Origin: HGM04593 sp045591315
GTDB lineage: Bacteria; Bacteroidota; Bacteroidia; Bacteroidales; Bacteroidaceae
Direction: 5' to 3'
NCBI GenBank assembly: GCA_045591315.1
Contig: JAZNSN010000080.1
Coordinates: 1 to 14,922 of the forward strand
DNA: 14,922 bases
The notes beneath the pieces were generated by a model. It was not told the DNA's origin. It did not search any database and saw only the letters and a list, made by a program, of their open reading frames with translations. Every line of letters begins with the position of its first letter. Position 1 is the stretch's first letter. Below are positions 1-6,788 of this stretch, piece after piece. The position numbers and the translations under genes were made by a program.

Positions 1-25
1 GGGTTCCTATACCACCGTTTTCCAC
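1..25. repeat. Left inverted terminal repeat / replication origin
   Basis: The first 11 bases (GGGTTCCTATA) are the exact reverse complement of the last 11 bases of the window. With gaps at 12-14 and 22, the match continues to about base 25 (CCGTTTT and CAC shared). Together with a protein-primed polymerase gene, this marks a true linear end where a terminal protein would prime synthesis. The terminal GGG (template 3'-CCC) fits the short end repetition that protein-primed phages use for sliding-back initiation; that last point is inference. Confidence 0.85.
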
Positions 26-42
26 CAACTAGACCAAAATCA

Positions 43-53
43 CTAGTAACTAG
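43..53. repeat. Palindrome CTAGTAACTAG
   Basis: Exact 11-mer in the left terminal non-coding region, 38 bp from the next copy. Confidence 0.95.
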
Positions 54-80
54 AGCACTCTAGTGGCCTCTCAATCTCCT

Positions 81-91
81 CTAGTAACTAG
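81..91. repeat. Palindrome CTAGTAACTAG
   Basis: Exact 11-mer, about 45 bp upstream of the P1 -35 region. Confidence 0.95.
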
Positions 92-112
92 TCCTCATCC
101 CCAATCATCCCA

Positions 113-125
113 CTAGACCAACTAG
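113..125. repeat. Near-copy palindrome, 3-bp spacer
   Basis: CTAGACCAACTAG: half-sites three bases apart, one mismatch in the left half. Just upstream of P1. Confidence 0.5.
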
Positions 126-134
126 ACCACCAAA

Positions 135-163
135 TTTTGCACACTTGACACGCATGTTATAAT
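135..163 (+). promoter_or_regulatory. Late promoter P1 (extended -10, TTGACA-N7-TATAAT element)
   Basis: TATAAT lies at 158-163, preceded by TG one base upstream, so it is a full extended -10. A TTTGCA at 136-141 could serve as a weak -35 with a 16-bp spacer. Between them sits TTGACA (145-150), 7 bp before the -10, which is too close for a normal -35. The same 19-bp arrangement recurs on the minus strand at 12466-12484 and 12763-12781. This is the only strong promoter seen ahead of the rightward structural genes; transcription would start near 170. Confidence 0.7.
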
Positions 164-170
164 AAAAATA

Positions 171-187
171 GAAGTTCTCCTAGGAGG
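171..187 (+). promoter_or_regulatory. Late-transcript 5' leader: antisense to early SDs, plus palindrome
   Basis: Right at the predicted late transcript start, GAAGTTCTCCT (171-181) is the exact complement of the AGGAGAACTTC SD segment of the genes starting at 11955 and 13026; ten of the 11 bases also match the gene starting at 13418. The next bases complete a 10-bp palindrome CTCCTAGGAG (177-186) containing AGGAGG. No start codon follows at a useful distance. A role in shutting off early translation is only a hypothesis. Confidence 0.35.
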
Positions 188-188
188 T

Positions 189-199
189 CTGGTAACTAG
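189..199. repeat. Near-copy palindrome CTGGTAACTAG
   Basis: One mismatch from the 11-mer; lies about 20 bp downstream of the late transcript start. Confidence 0.55.
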
Positions 200-235
200 T
201 CCAAATTTCATCACCGTTTCCGTCCATGTCTACCG

Positions 236-246
236 CTAGTTACTAG
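236..246. repeat. Palindrome CTAGTTACTAG
   Basis: Exact 11-mer between the late promoter and the portal SD. Confidence 0.95.
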
Positions 247-277
247 ACCTTCCTCATCACCTACGAAAGGACGGTGA

Positions 278-388
278 GCAACTACGACACGCACACGTTT
301 CTTTTCTCGTCTGACTTCCACCCTTGGCATCGACAATCCCTCTGCCAATTACTTCACCAAGACCAAGCTCACTCGCGACAACTTCTAC
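278..388 (+). other. In-frame upstream extension of the portal gene without a start codon
   Basis: This frame is open from the TGA at 275-277 into the portal ORF. Its translation (ending KTKLTRDNFY before Met389) resembles the region before the FEWENLP segment of phi29 gp10. It has no ATG, GTG or TTG. A GTG at 274 just after GAAAGGA (265-271) opens the neighbouring frame, so one base too many or a +1 shift between about 278 and 388 would join them. The pyrimidine run at 298-308 is the obvious suspect. Confidence 0.55.
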
Positions 389-1336
389 ATGCTCCTCAAC
401 AAAACGGCTCAAATGTTCGAGTACACGAACCTCCCCGCTTCCCTCCCCAAGGCAGCTCTCGAAATGCTCCTCCAGACCTTTGGCTCTGCCGCCATATGGT
501 CGCCGCCGACCAAATACACCCCTGTTGGTCACGGCCCAATGTTTGACTACTCGGCGCTAGTCACTAGCGCGGACTCTGAAAATTCAGGTCCCTCTATTTA
601 CGCATTCACCTACACCCTCGCAGATGCTCCTGACCCCTACGAAGAACCATACAAAGTCGTAATCACTTCCCCTGGCTTCTCCCCTACGATTTCCGAGACA
701 CTCGAATTAAACCGTGACTGCGTCATAATCAAGAACGACACATACATGCGTGGCCTCACATGGCTTCATCGCAAGTACGCCTATCTTCTCACTGAAGCTG
801 AAATTTCCCTTCGCTCTACTCTTATTTGTCTCCGTGACCAGCTTACTTTCATAGCCAAAACCGAACCTCAACGTGCTGCTGTCTCGAAGTACTTGTCCGA
901 CCGCGAAGAAGGCGTGCCCGGCTCTATTCTTGCCCCCGACCTCGGTTCGCCTCTTGAAGCTCTCCAGTCTGATGGCCGCTCGAACGCAGTTGAGTTAGCC
1001 GTAAACGGGCGCCAGGCAATCTACGCTGCATGGTACAATGAAATCGGTCTCAACCCGTCCTTCTCCTTAAAGCGCGAATACACCTCCGCCCAGGAAATTG
1101 ACACGAACACCGACCTTCTCACTCCCACCATTGACGATATGCTCCATTGCCGTGAACTTGCCTGCGACTCTATCAATGCAATGTTCGGCACGAATATCAC
1201 CGTTCGTAAATCTTCTGCATGGCAGCTCAAGGAAGAACAAATTTCCAATGCTCTTGAACTTGAATCCGCCGAAATCGAATCTCTAGTTACTAGCGATTCT
1301 TCCGATTCTCCTTCTGAAGGGAGGCGATTCCGATGA
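389..1336 (+). CDS. Portal / upper collar (connector) protein, phi29 gp10-like
   Basis: The portal forms the ring at the head vertex through which DNA is packaged and to which the tail attaches. Similarity to phi29 gp10, recalled by eye, runs along the chain: FEYTNLPASLP near the start (gp10 FEWENLPPTIN), a central KNDTYMRGLTWL (gp10 NNDMAFPTTPTL), and a C-terminal DDMLHCRELACDSINAMFG with NITV (gp10 has REEACEKINELYGLNVKV). From Met389 it has 315 residues, close to gp10's 309, but that Met lies only nine residues before FEY and has no SD, so the true protein probably begins upstream (see 278-388). The 3' end overlaps the next gene by ATGA. Palindromes at 557 and 1283 are read as LVTS. Confidence 0.85.
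   Translation: MLLNKTAQMFEYTNLPASLPKAALEMLLQTFGSAAIWSPPTKYTPVGHGPMFDYSALVTSADSENSGPSIYAFTYTLADAPDPYEEPYKVVITSPGFSPTISETLELNRDCVIIKNDTYMRGLTWLHRKYAYLLTEAEISLRSTLICLRDQLTFIAKTEPQRAAVSKYLSDREEGVPGSILAPDLGSPLEALQSDGRSNAVELAVNGRQAIYAAWYNEIGLNPSFSLKREYTSAQEIDTNTDLLTPTIDDMLHCRELACDSINAMFGTNITVRKSSAWQLKEEQISNALELESAEIESLVTSDSSDSPSEGRRFR
557..567. repeat. Palindrome CTAGTCACTAG in portal
   Basis: Exact 11-mer extended to a 17-bp palindrome by GCG/CGC flanks (554-570); read as LVTS. Confidence 0.95.
1283..1293. repeat. Palindrome CTAGTTACTAG in portal
   Basis: Exact 11-mer near the 3' end of the portal gene; read as LVTS. Confidence 0.95.
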
Positions 1337-3369
1337 TTCCGTACAATCAGACGAAGATAATGGCTCTTGAAGAAGCCTTCCCGAACTTCGACCTCGGGCA
1401 AGGCATATTCGAGTACCTTCTCGACTTCGATTTCATTCCCGATGCCGATACCGCGTTAATGCTCGACCTCGAATACTTCATGAACCGTTCTGGGCGTAAA
1501 ATGGCAGCTCCGCTTGTTGCCCGAATGATAGACCCCGATACGGGCTTCCTTCAAACCTCTGCTTTGGAGCGTCTCGGCAAAATTATTTCAATTCGCTTCG
1601 GCAATAAATGGGAGAAGGTATGGCAGAATTTCGTCGACCTTTCCCCTTTCCTCAACAACGTCGATTTATCGAAAACCACGTCCTACGGAAAACTAGTCAC
1701 TAGCACTGATTCCTCCAGTTTCTCGCACACTGGTACCGACGAGAACATTAGGTTAATGACCGAAACGCATACTTCCTCTCTTAATGACTCTAGTACTAGA
1801 GGCATTACAGGCGGCTACACTGACACTGATACTTCCCGTTCCGTTCGTACTGGAACAGAAGAATCTCTTGAAACTTTTCCTGACGCGCGTAAGTCCACGA
1901 AAACTACGACAGGTGGTTACTCTGATGCAGATTCAAGTACTAGCACACATAAAGGAACTGAATCGACTGAGGAAACTTTTCCGAATCGTTCAAGTACAAA
2001 GAGGACAACAGGCGGTTATTCGGATACAGAAGATGCCACAACCACTCGTAAAGGCACAGAATCGACCGAAGAAACATTTCCAAATCGTTCGACGGAAAAG
2101 ACGACCACTGGTGGTTATTCTGATGAAGATGCGACCAAGACAACGCGAAAAGGTACTGAGAATGTTGAAGAAACATTTCCCAATCGTTCTACCGAAAAGA
2201 AGACGACTGGCGGCTTTAGTGACGAGGACACTACTGCCGTTACCCGTACGGGTACTGAGTCTGTAACAGAGTCCTTCCCCACTAACAGAGTATCCGACAA
2301 ATCCATTTCAGGCTCTTATGCCGATGCGTCCACCGATGAGAATGTCCGTTCTGGCTCTACGCTAGTCACTAGTAAGGGTGACACGAAAACTGAGGTAATG
2401 GCATTCAATTCTTCGACCTTTGTTCCGACTACGCAAACTGGCCCCGCTAATGACACTACCGGTTTGACTGAGGAGACAACATACGGCGCAAACGGCCTCC
2501 GGGATTCCAAGTCTGGTTCGCTTTCTCGCTCCTACAATAACTACCATGAAACCACCACAGAAACCGGCTCCAAGCAGACCGATACTTCTTATGGCGTCAA
2601 CGGCATTAAGGATGAGAAGTCCGGCACTATTACGCGCGAATATGACAATCTAACTGAAACTACTACTGAAACCGGTTCACACAAGACAGTAACTGATTAC
2701 GGTGTAAATGGTCTTGTCGACGAGAAATCCGGCTCCATAACCCGTGAATACGATAATCTCACTGAAACCACTACTGAGTTAGGTTCTCACAGAACGGTAA
2801 AGGACTACGGTCTATCCGGTATAGTCGATGATAAGTCTGGTTCCGTGACCCGTGACTATGATAACCTCACCGAGACTACCACAGAAACTGGCTCTCATAA
2901 GACGGTCACAGACTTCGGGGAGGACGGCCTTGTAGATGAGAAATCAGGACTAGTTACTAGAGATTATGATAATCTCAAGGAAGAAACAGTAGAGACAGGT
3001 TCGCGCAAGGTTGTAAATAGTTTCGGGCAGGATGGGCTTATTGATAGTGCGTCCGGCTCCACGTCCCGGGCCTATAACAACTACTCTGAATCGAATAGTT
3101 CTTCCGGCTCTCATTCAGAAACTATCTCTTACGGTAACGATGGCCGTTCTGATATGCGCACACTGAATCTTGCCGATTCATCTTCCAGTTCTGGTACAGT
3201 GCGCAATAACGGCTCTGATACTGAAACAACACGCGGCTATCAGTATACTCGCGCTACGGATAGACTTGACCTTATCCGCGCGCTTTACTCCGACCCGTCA
3301 ATTAACGATTTTCTTGAAGTCGTTTATTGTGACCTCGACTCCATTCTCACATGCCCCATCTTTGTTTGA
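1333..3369 (+). CDS. Lower collar protein (phi29 gp11-like) with two large repeat arrays
   Basis: The lower collar links the portal to the tail tube. The ends resemble phi29 gp11: a helical N-domain with GKIISIRFGNKWEKVWQNF (about residues 76-94; gp11 has KSFTIHFLDREINRQ) and a C-terminal DRLDLIRALYSDPSINDFLEVVY segment (gp11 DNIEKAYGLRKKILNEF). gp11 is about 293 residues; this protein has 678. The extra length is Ser/Thr/Gly/Asp-rich repeats: five 33-34-residue units (residues 160-326) and six 36-residue units (384-599), each ended by decayed copies. gp11 already has a polar middle, so this looks like expansion of it, perhaps into a fibrous or adhesive module. The start overlaps the portal stop (ATGA) and follows a strong SD, GGGAGG. 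Four palindromes lie inside. Confidence 0.75.
   Translation: MIPYNQTKIMALEEAFPNFDLGQGIFEYLLDFDFIPDADTALMLDLEYFMNRSGRKMAAPLVARMIDPDTGFLQTSALERLGKIISIRFGNKWEKVWQNFVDLSPFLNNVDLSKTTSYGKLVTSTDSSSFSHTGTDENIRLMTETHTSSLNDSSTRGITGGYTDTDTSRSVRTGTEESLETFPDARKSTKTTTGGYSDADSSTSTHKGTESTEETFPNRSSTKRTTGGYSDTEDATTTRKGTESTEETFPNRSTEKTTTGGYSDEDATKTTRKGTENVEETFPNRSTEKKTTGGFSDEDTTAVTRTGTESVTESFPTNRVSDKSISGSYADASTDENVRSGSTLVTSKGDTKTEVMAFNSSTFVPTTQTGPANDTTGLTEETTYGANGLRDSKSGSLSRSYNNYHETTTETGSKQTDTSYGVNGIKDEKSGTITREYDNLTETTTETGSHKTVTDYGVNGLVDEKSGSITREYDNLTETTTELGSHRTVKDYGLSGIVDDKSGSVTRDYDNLTETTTETGSHKTVTDFGEDGLVDEKSGLVTRDYDNLKEETVETGSRKVVNSFGQDGLIDSASGSTSRAYNNYSESNSSSGSHSETISYGNDGRSDMRTLNLADSSSSSGTVRNNGSDTETTRGYQYTRATDRLDLIRALYSDPSINDFLEVVYCDLDSILTCPIFV
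1693..1703. repeat. Palindrome CTAGTCACTAG in lower collar
   Basis: Exact 11-mer at the boundary of the N-domain and the Ser/Thr-rich part; read as LVTS. Confidence 0.95.
1788..1801. repeat. Palindrome CTAGTACTAG in lower collar
   Basis: Exact 10-mer at 1790-1799, with 1800-1801 AG on the right; read in the other stop-free frame as SSTR, just before repeat array A. It is the only 10-mer inside a gene. Confidence 0.95.
1810..2310 (+). repeat. Repeat array A in the lower collar: five units of 33-34 codons
   Basis: Units begin at 1810, 1912, 2011, 2110 and 2209, each with GGYSD or a close form, then a TRKGTE-like and an EETFPNRS-like segment. Units 2-4 are 99 bp. A decayed sixth unit starts at 2311 (GSYAD). 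The near copy AAGTACTAG at 1935-1943 resembles a decayed palindrome. Confidence 0.9.
2362..2372. repeat. Palindrome CTAGTCACTAG in lower collar
   Basis: Exact 11-mer between repeat arrays A and B; read as LVTS. Confidence 0.95.
2482..3129 (+). repeat. Repeat array B in the lower collar: six units of 36 codons (108 bp)
   Basis: Units begin at 2482, 2590, 2698, 2806, 2914 and 3022. The pattern is YGxxGLxDEKSG, then xxTR, then EYDNLTETTTETGSHKTVxD. A decayed seventh unit follows. Only the fifth unit carries a palindrome (2950-2960), at positions 13-16, where the other units read SLSR, TITR, SITR, SVTR or STSR. Unit length is unchanged. Confidence 0.92.
2950..2960. repeat. Palindrome CTAGTTACTAG in lower collar repeat B
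   Basis: Exact 11-mer in the fifth 108-bp unit only; read as LVTR. Confidence 0.95.
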
Positions 3370-3383
3370 CTCTAGTACTAGAG
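3370..3383. repeat. Palindrome CTCTAGTACTAGAG between collar and capsid
   Basis: 14-bp palindrome beginning directly after the collar TGA and running into the capsid SD. Confidence 0.95.
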
Positions 3384-3398
3384 GGAAAGGAATGAATT

Positions 3399-4541
3399 AT
3401 GAAAGTTGAAGATGTATCCGCTCTTATCAACCAGGCTGCTGCCAACTTCGATGGATTGAACGCTACAGTCAATCAGGACCTCTCCAATATCATTGATTTC
3501 GGCCGTTCCATCGAGGACGCTATGGGCTACGATGTTTTCTTTGGAAAGCTCGTTGACCAGTTCAACACCATCAAATTTTGGAGCAGACCCTACGTGACCT
3601 TCGCTCCGAATGTGTATGTCGAGGCAGAACGTTTCGGCTCCATTCGCGCTATGTATCGTACTGGCTATCTCAAGTCGCAAGCTTCTCCGGTGTGGAATCT
3701 TCAGGAAGGTGTCTCCTACGACCCGTTCGTTGTCCACAAGCAGGACGTGAAGGCCCGTTTCTGGAACGACCGCTTCTCCTCTGAACTCGAACCGCAAACG
3801 ATAGTTCGTGAGCAGATTGAGTCTGCGTTTCGTTCCGAAACAGAACTTATGTCGTTCATCGGTATGCTGGAGATGGCCCGGAACAACTCCCACGGCAGGG
3901 CATGGGACGAGCTTATCATGTCACTGTTCCAGGCCCTTATCGGAATGTGCGTCAATGCAGGTGGCATGCAGGACATTAAACTCCTTACGGAGTACAATGG
4001 CCTGACAAGCTCTAGTTTGACTAGCGCCAACGCGCTCTATGACGAGGGCTTCATCCGGTACGCAATCTATCGCATGGGAATTATCCGTGACCAGATGCGC
4101 ATGGTGACAGGCATGTTCAACTCTACCAACTGGGAGACTGCTACCTCTCCGGAGCGCCAGAAAACTGTTATGATTTCTGATTTCGCCCGTGCTGCCGGTG
4201 TCTACCTCCACGACGCACCGAACCAGTTCAATACCGGGAACCTGACGATTCCGAATGCAGACGTCGTTCCCGCGTGGCAGGGCATGGGGACTACCGGTTC
4301 CCTCGCTGACCGTATGGCAATCAACGCAACAATGAATATCGAGGGCAACAGCATTACGTCCACGGCACAGGGCGTACTGGGTGTCGTGTATGATGAATGG
4401 GCACTCGGAGTTTCCGCGCAGAAGCATACTATCACTTCGCAGTACAATCCCCGCGGGCAGTACACGAACTATTTCGATACGATGTTCGGAGGGTTCTTCA
4501 TGTCGCCCGACGAGAACGCTGTCGTGTTCCGCCTGGTTTGA
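3399..4541 (+). CDS. Major capsid protein
   Basis: 380 residues. Assigned as the capsid protein of a small phi29-like podovirus from overall character and place: it lies among portal, collar and tail genes, has no membrane segment, an N-terminal helical part, a Pro/Tyr-containing core (FWSRPYVTFAPNVYVEAERFG) and a C-terminal YNPRGQYTNYFDTMFGGFF segment of the kind seen near the end of capsid proteins of these phages. phi29 gp8 is about 448 residues with a C-terminal Ig-like domain; no extra domain is evident here. The SD GGGAAAGG (3383-3390) lies 8 bases before ATG, immediately after a 14-bp palindrome. GC content and codon use match the portal gene. A 13-bp palindrome at 4012 is read SSLTS. 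The HK97 fold is inferred from the family. Confidence 0.8.
   Translation: MKVEDVSALINQAAANFDGLNATVNQDLSNIIDFGRSIEDAMGYDVFFGKLVDQFNTIKFWSRPYVTFAPNVYVEAERFGSIRAMYRTGYLKSQASPVWNLQEGVSYDPFVVHKQDVKARFWNDRFSSELEPQTIVREQIESAFRSETELMSFIGMLEMARNNSHGRAWDELIMSLFQALIGMCVNAGGMQDIKLLTEYNGLTSSSLTSANALYDEGFIRYAIYRMGIIRDQMRMVTGMFNSTNWETATSPERQKTVMISDFARAAGVYLHDAPNQFNTGNLTIPNADVVPAWQGMGTTGSLADRMAINATMNIEGNSITSTAQGVLGVVYDEWALGVSAQKHTITSQYNPRGQYTNYFDTMFGGFFMSPDENAVVFRLV
4012..4024. repeat. Palindrome CTAGTTTGACTAG in capsid
   Basis: Exact half-sites with a 3-bp spacer; read as SSLTS. The same 13-mer occurs at 11181. Confidence 0.9.
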
Positions 4542-4562
4542 TGCTTATAAAGGAGAAAAGAT

Positions 4563-4817
4563 ATGGTTATCTCTACTACCTATGTGAACATGAATAAGGC
4601 CGCAGCTGTTACAGGCGGATATGAGTTTCCGTATAACATCTACAAGTCTGTGAAAGCTGCGTCCGCGTTGTTCATTCTGAATTACGGAGCTATCCAGGCC
4701 GCGCCGTGCATTGTCACAAAGCGCGAATCCGGTACCTACGTTATCACATATTCGTCCACGTCGTTCTATACGAATGCGACGAACGCGACGAAGTTGCTCA
4801 CGAGCGACCCGGATTGA
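4563..4817 (+). CDS. Small virion-cluster protein of unknown function (84 aa)
   Basis: I do not recognise this protein. A strong SD (AAAGGAGAAAAG) precedes the ATG, and codon use matches the capsid gene 21 bases upstream, so it is very likely translated. The 84 residues are Ala, Thr and Tyr-rich, predicted mostly beta, with one modestly hydrophobic patch (SALFILNYGAIQAAP, about 39-53) that is too polar for a confident membrane helix. phi29 has the head-fibre gene 8.5 just after the capsid gene, so a head decoration or fibre-base role is possible from position alone. Its last codon and stop overlap a TTG that may start the next small gene. Confidence 0.7.
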   Translation: MVISTTYVNMNKAAAVTGGYEFPYNIYKSVKAASALFILNYGAIQAAPCIVTKRESGTYVITYSSTSFYTNATNATKLLTSDPD

Positions 4818-4888
4818 TATACGTTGTAATAGGCGTCGTAGTTGGCATCATTGTAGGACTAATAAATGTACTAGTTACTAGAAGGTGA
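4814..4888 (+). CDS. Possible 24-aa single-pass membrane peptide
   Basis: From TTG 4814, overlapping the preceding TGA as TTGA, the frame encodes MIYVVIGVVVGIIVGLIN followed by VLVTRR and a stop: about 16 strongly hydrophobic residues with GxxxG-like spacing and a basic end, typical of a small membrane peptide. The palindrome at 4871 falls in the LVTR frame used in the real genes. There is no SD, so expression would rely on coupling to the upstream gene. A similar TTGA start, with a good SD, occurs at 6785. It is the only membrane-peptide candidate in a genome with no recognised holin, but its function is unknown. Confidence 0.35.
   Translation: MIYVVIGVVVGIIVGLINVLVTRR
4871..4881. repeat. 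Palindrome CTAGTTACTAG, left edge of tail block
   Basis: Exact 11-mer, read as LVTR in the 24-aa frame; 23 bp from the next copy. Confidence 0.95.
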
Positions 4889-4893
4889 TAGCT

Positions 4894-4904
4894 CTAGTAA
4901 CTAG
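4894..4904. repeat. Palindrome CTAGTAACTAG, left edge of tail block
   Basis: Exact 11-mer; the last copy before 2.3 kb without any. Confidence 0.95.
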
Positions 4905-4967
4905 TACAGATTGGAGGCTGATATTGTCTCCTTTACAATGGGCTGCACAATAAAGAAGGTGAAATTT

Positions 4968-6788
4968 ATGGCTATAATAAATCTTCAAGAATATCCTATT
5001 TTAGCTATAAACTATAGAACCATTGAAAGTAGTATAGGAACTTTGAGATTTCCAGTAATAAAATTTGATATTGAATTTAATAATGTAGACTATTATTATT
5101 TTAACATTAACACACCACGTAGAACTGATATTGCGATAGAAGGGTCGACAGTTGCAAGAAGAATTGAAAGAACTGTTATAGCCCAAGTTGGAGAAGACTT
5201 TTCAATACCTCTCGGATATACATCTCTTGAATTTGACTTCCAGCGAGTACAACTCTCTAATAGTTGGTATTATGAATATTATATGCACTATCCAGATGTG
5301 TCAACTCATTTTGGTTCTCTTGAAGTTGCTGAGGATGGTGGTAATAACTGGTATGATAATCTAGTAGCACTATTTGCCTTAATGCTTATACAAGATAAGA
5401 ATGATACGCCGTATTTAGTAAATGACCCTAGGCTATCAAAACAAGATGGGCTACAAGGTTCGGATGACCCTTCAAGTGGTAGAGCTGGTTATTTTTCTGG
5501 AGTTATAGGACAAACATTACGTTTTAGTTTTCTTGGCCATGAAACAGCATGGGCGCATTATGGGAATTTAATAATGGAAAATTCCAAAGGTGGAGGTAAT
5601 TTGCCCGACCCATACTCTGGAATACCTGAATCAGACTCAACTGACCCAGAAGGAACCGGCTCCTTTGATTTCAGTTCTGACCCCGTTCCAATGTCCACAC
5701 TTCCTACAATCTCCGCTGCTGATACTGGTTTCACGCGCATTTATATTCCCACTTTAGCACAAATACAGTCACTAGCTGAGTATTTATGGACCGATAATAC
5801 GATGCTCACTACCGTTTGGAATCATATAAAACAATTCTTTGAAAATCCAATGGATGCCTTTGTAGGTTTTAATTTAGTTCCATGCCCGGTTCAATCTGGT
5901 GGTGTAGAAGAATTTAGAGTATTATTTATTGGAACTGGAGTCCAATTAACTACAGCAGCAAATCAGTTTGTCGATGTTGATTGTGGAACTTTCAGACTTA
6001 CAGAAACGTTTGGCTCTGCGCTAGATTACTCTCCATATACAAAAGTTCATGCATATTTGCCATACATAGGGCAGGTTGACTTAAATGTTGATGAAATTAT
6101 GAATCGGACTTTACAGATTATATATAGAATCGACATAGTGACAGGTTCATGCGTTGCTAATATTTTAGTTGACTCGACCGTTATGTATCAGTTTTCTGGA
6201 CATTGTGCTATAAATATCCCATTCACGTCTGCTGATTTCTCTAACTATGTATCGGCCATTATCTCTATTGCAAAAACAGCAGTAGCACTCGCAGTAGGAA
6301 ACTCTGCTGGTGTTAGCGTTGGTGAAACTGCGTCAACTGAAATTGGGTCTGATGGTTTACAATTAGTCGGAAAAGTTGTAAAAGAAAGAACTAATAATTC
6401 CGTAATGCAGGAAGTTACAACAACTAAAAAGTATGAAATGCCTGATAATCATGCAAACACATATTTTGCTGGTCTTAAACCTGGTATGATTGCTAATACA
6501 GTTGGGCAAGTTATGGCAAGTAAACCCAATATACAGCATGCAGGTAGTTTTACTGGAAATAGTGGATATTTAAGCGTGCGTAGGCCGTATCTTATTATAG
6601 AGCGTCCCAATCTTGCAAATCCCGCTGAATATGGAGATTTGAATGGCAGACCTTCTATGATAACGATGGAGCTTACTGATATTACCGGATTCACTCGCAT
6701 TCAGCAAATTAAATTGACAGGCTGTTCCGCAACTCAAAATGAGCAATCCGAAATATTGCGTATGTTAAAAGAAGGTGTTTTCTTTTGA
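4968..6788 (+). CDS. Tail (knob-type) protein, likely phi29 gp9-related
   Basis: 606 residues from ATG 4968, chosen over an in-frame TTG at 4911 because AGAAGGTG lies 6-7 bases upstream. The N-terminal part is Tyr/Ile-rich beta sequence. The middle has a Gly/Ser/Asp/Pro linker (about residues 205-235). A long apolar stretch near residues 435-460 (NYVSAIISIAKTAVALAVG) fits the hydrophobic loops with which phi29 gp9 enters the host membrane, and the C-terminal RRPYLIIERPNLANPAEYG region is of the tail-protein type. The assignment rests on size, position and these features, not on clear identity. Base composition is very AT-rich (the 60 bases at 5041 are 18% GC, against 55% at 4201), with AGA/ATA codons rare in neighbouring genes; the part at about 5600-5760 has native composition. 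No palindromes. Confidence 0.65.
   Translation: MAIINLQEYPILAINYRTIESSIGTLRFPVIKFDIEFNNVDYYYFNINTPRRTDIAIEGSTVARRIERTVIAQVGEDFSIPLGYTSLEFDFQRVQLSNSWYYEYYMHYPDVSTHFGSLEVAEDGGNNWYDNLVALFALMLIQDKNDTPYLVNDPRLSKQDGLQGSDDPSSGRAGYFSGVIGQTLRFSFLGHETAWAHYGNLIMENSKGGGNLPDPYSGIPESDSTDPEGTGSFDFSSDPVPMSTLPTISAADTGFTRIYIPTLAQIQSLAEYLWTDNTMLTTVWNHIKQFFENPMDAFVGFNLVPCPVQSGGVEEFRVLFIGTGVQLTTAANQFVDVDCGTFRLTETFGSALDYSPYTKVHAYLPYIGQVDLNVDEIMNRTLQIIYRIDIVTGSCVANILVDSTVMYQFSGHCAINIPFTSADFSNYVSAIISIAKTAVALAVGNSAGVSVGETASTEIGSDGLQLVGKVVKERTNNSVMQEVTTTKKYEMPDNHANTYFAGLKPGMIANTVGQVMASKPNIQHAGSFTGNSGYLSVRRPYLIIERPNLANPAEYGDLNGRPSMITMELTDITGFTRIQQIKLTGCSATQNEQSEILRMLKEGVFF

Larger units (their letters stand above)
26..273 (+). 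other. Left-end non-coding region upstream of the late operon
   Basis: No credible gene is visible. The stretch is pyrimidine-rich on the + strand and holds the late promoter (135-163), two exact palindromes in its first 70 bases, a third exact one at 236-246 and two near copies (113-125, 189-199). Single CTAG words also occur at 29 and 60. A CCTAGG-centred palindrome with an SD-like AGGAGG lies at 177-187. A packaging RNA would be expected near an end in phi29 relatives, but I could not recognise one here. Confidence 0.6.

Noticed and set aside
1..270. Packaging RNA gene like phi29 pRNA
   Set aside because: Position would suit, but no structure or sequence resembling pRNA could be recognised by eye; a covariance-model search would be decisive.
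274..546. GTG-started 90-codon frame ahead of the portal gene
   Set aside because: Only its first codons are plausible as the portal start; the rest overlaps the portal reading frame and resembles nothing.
1784..2266. 160-codon frame in the collar repeat region
   Set aside because: Other frame of the A repeats; its regularity only mirrors the 99-bp units.
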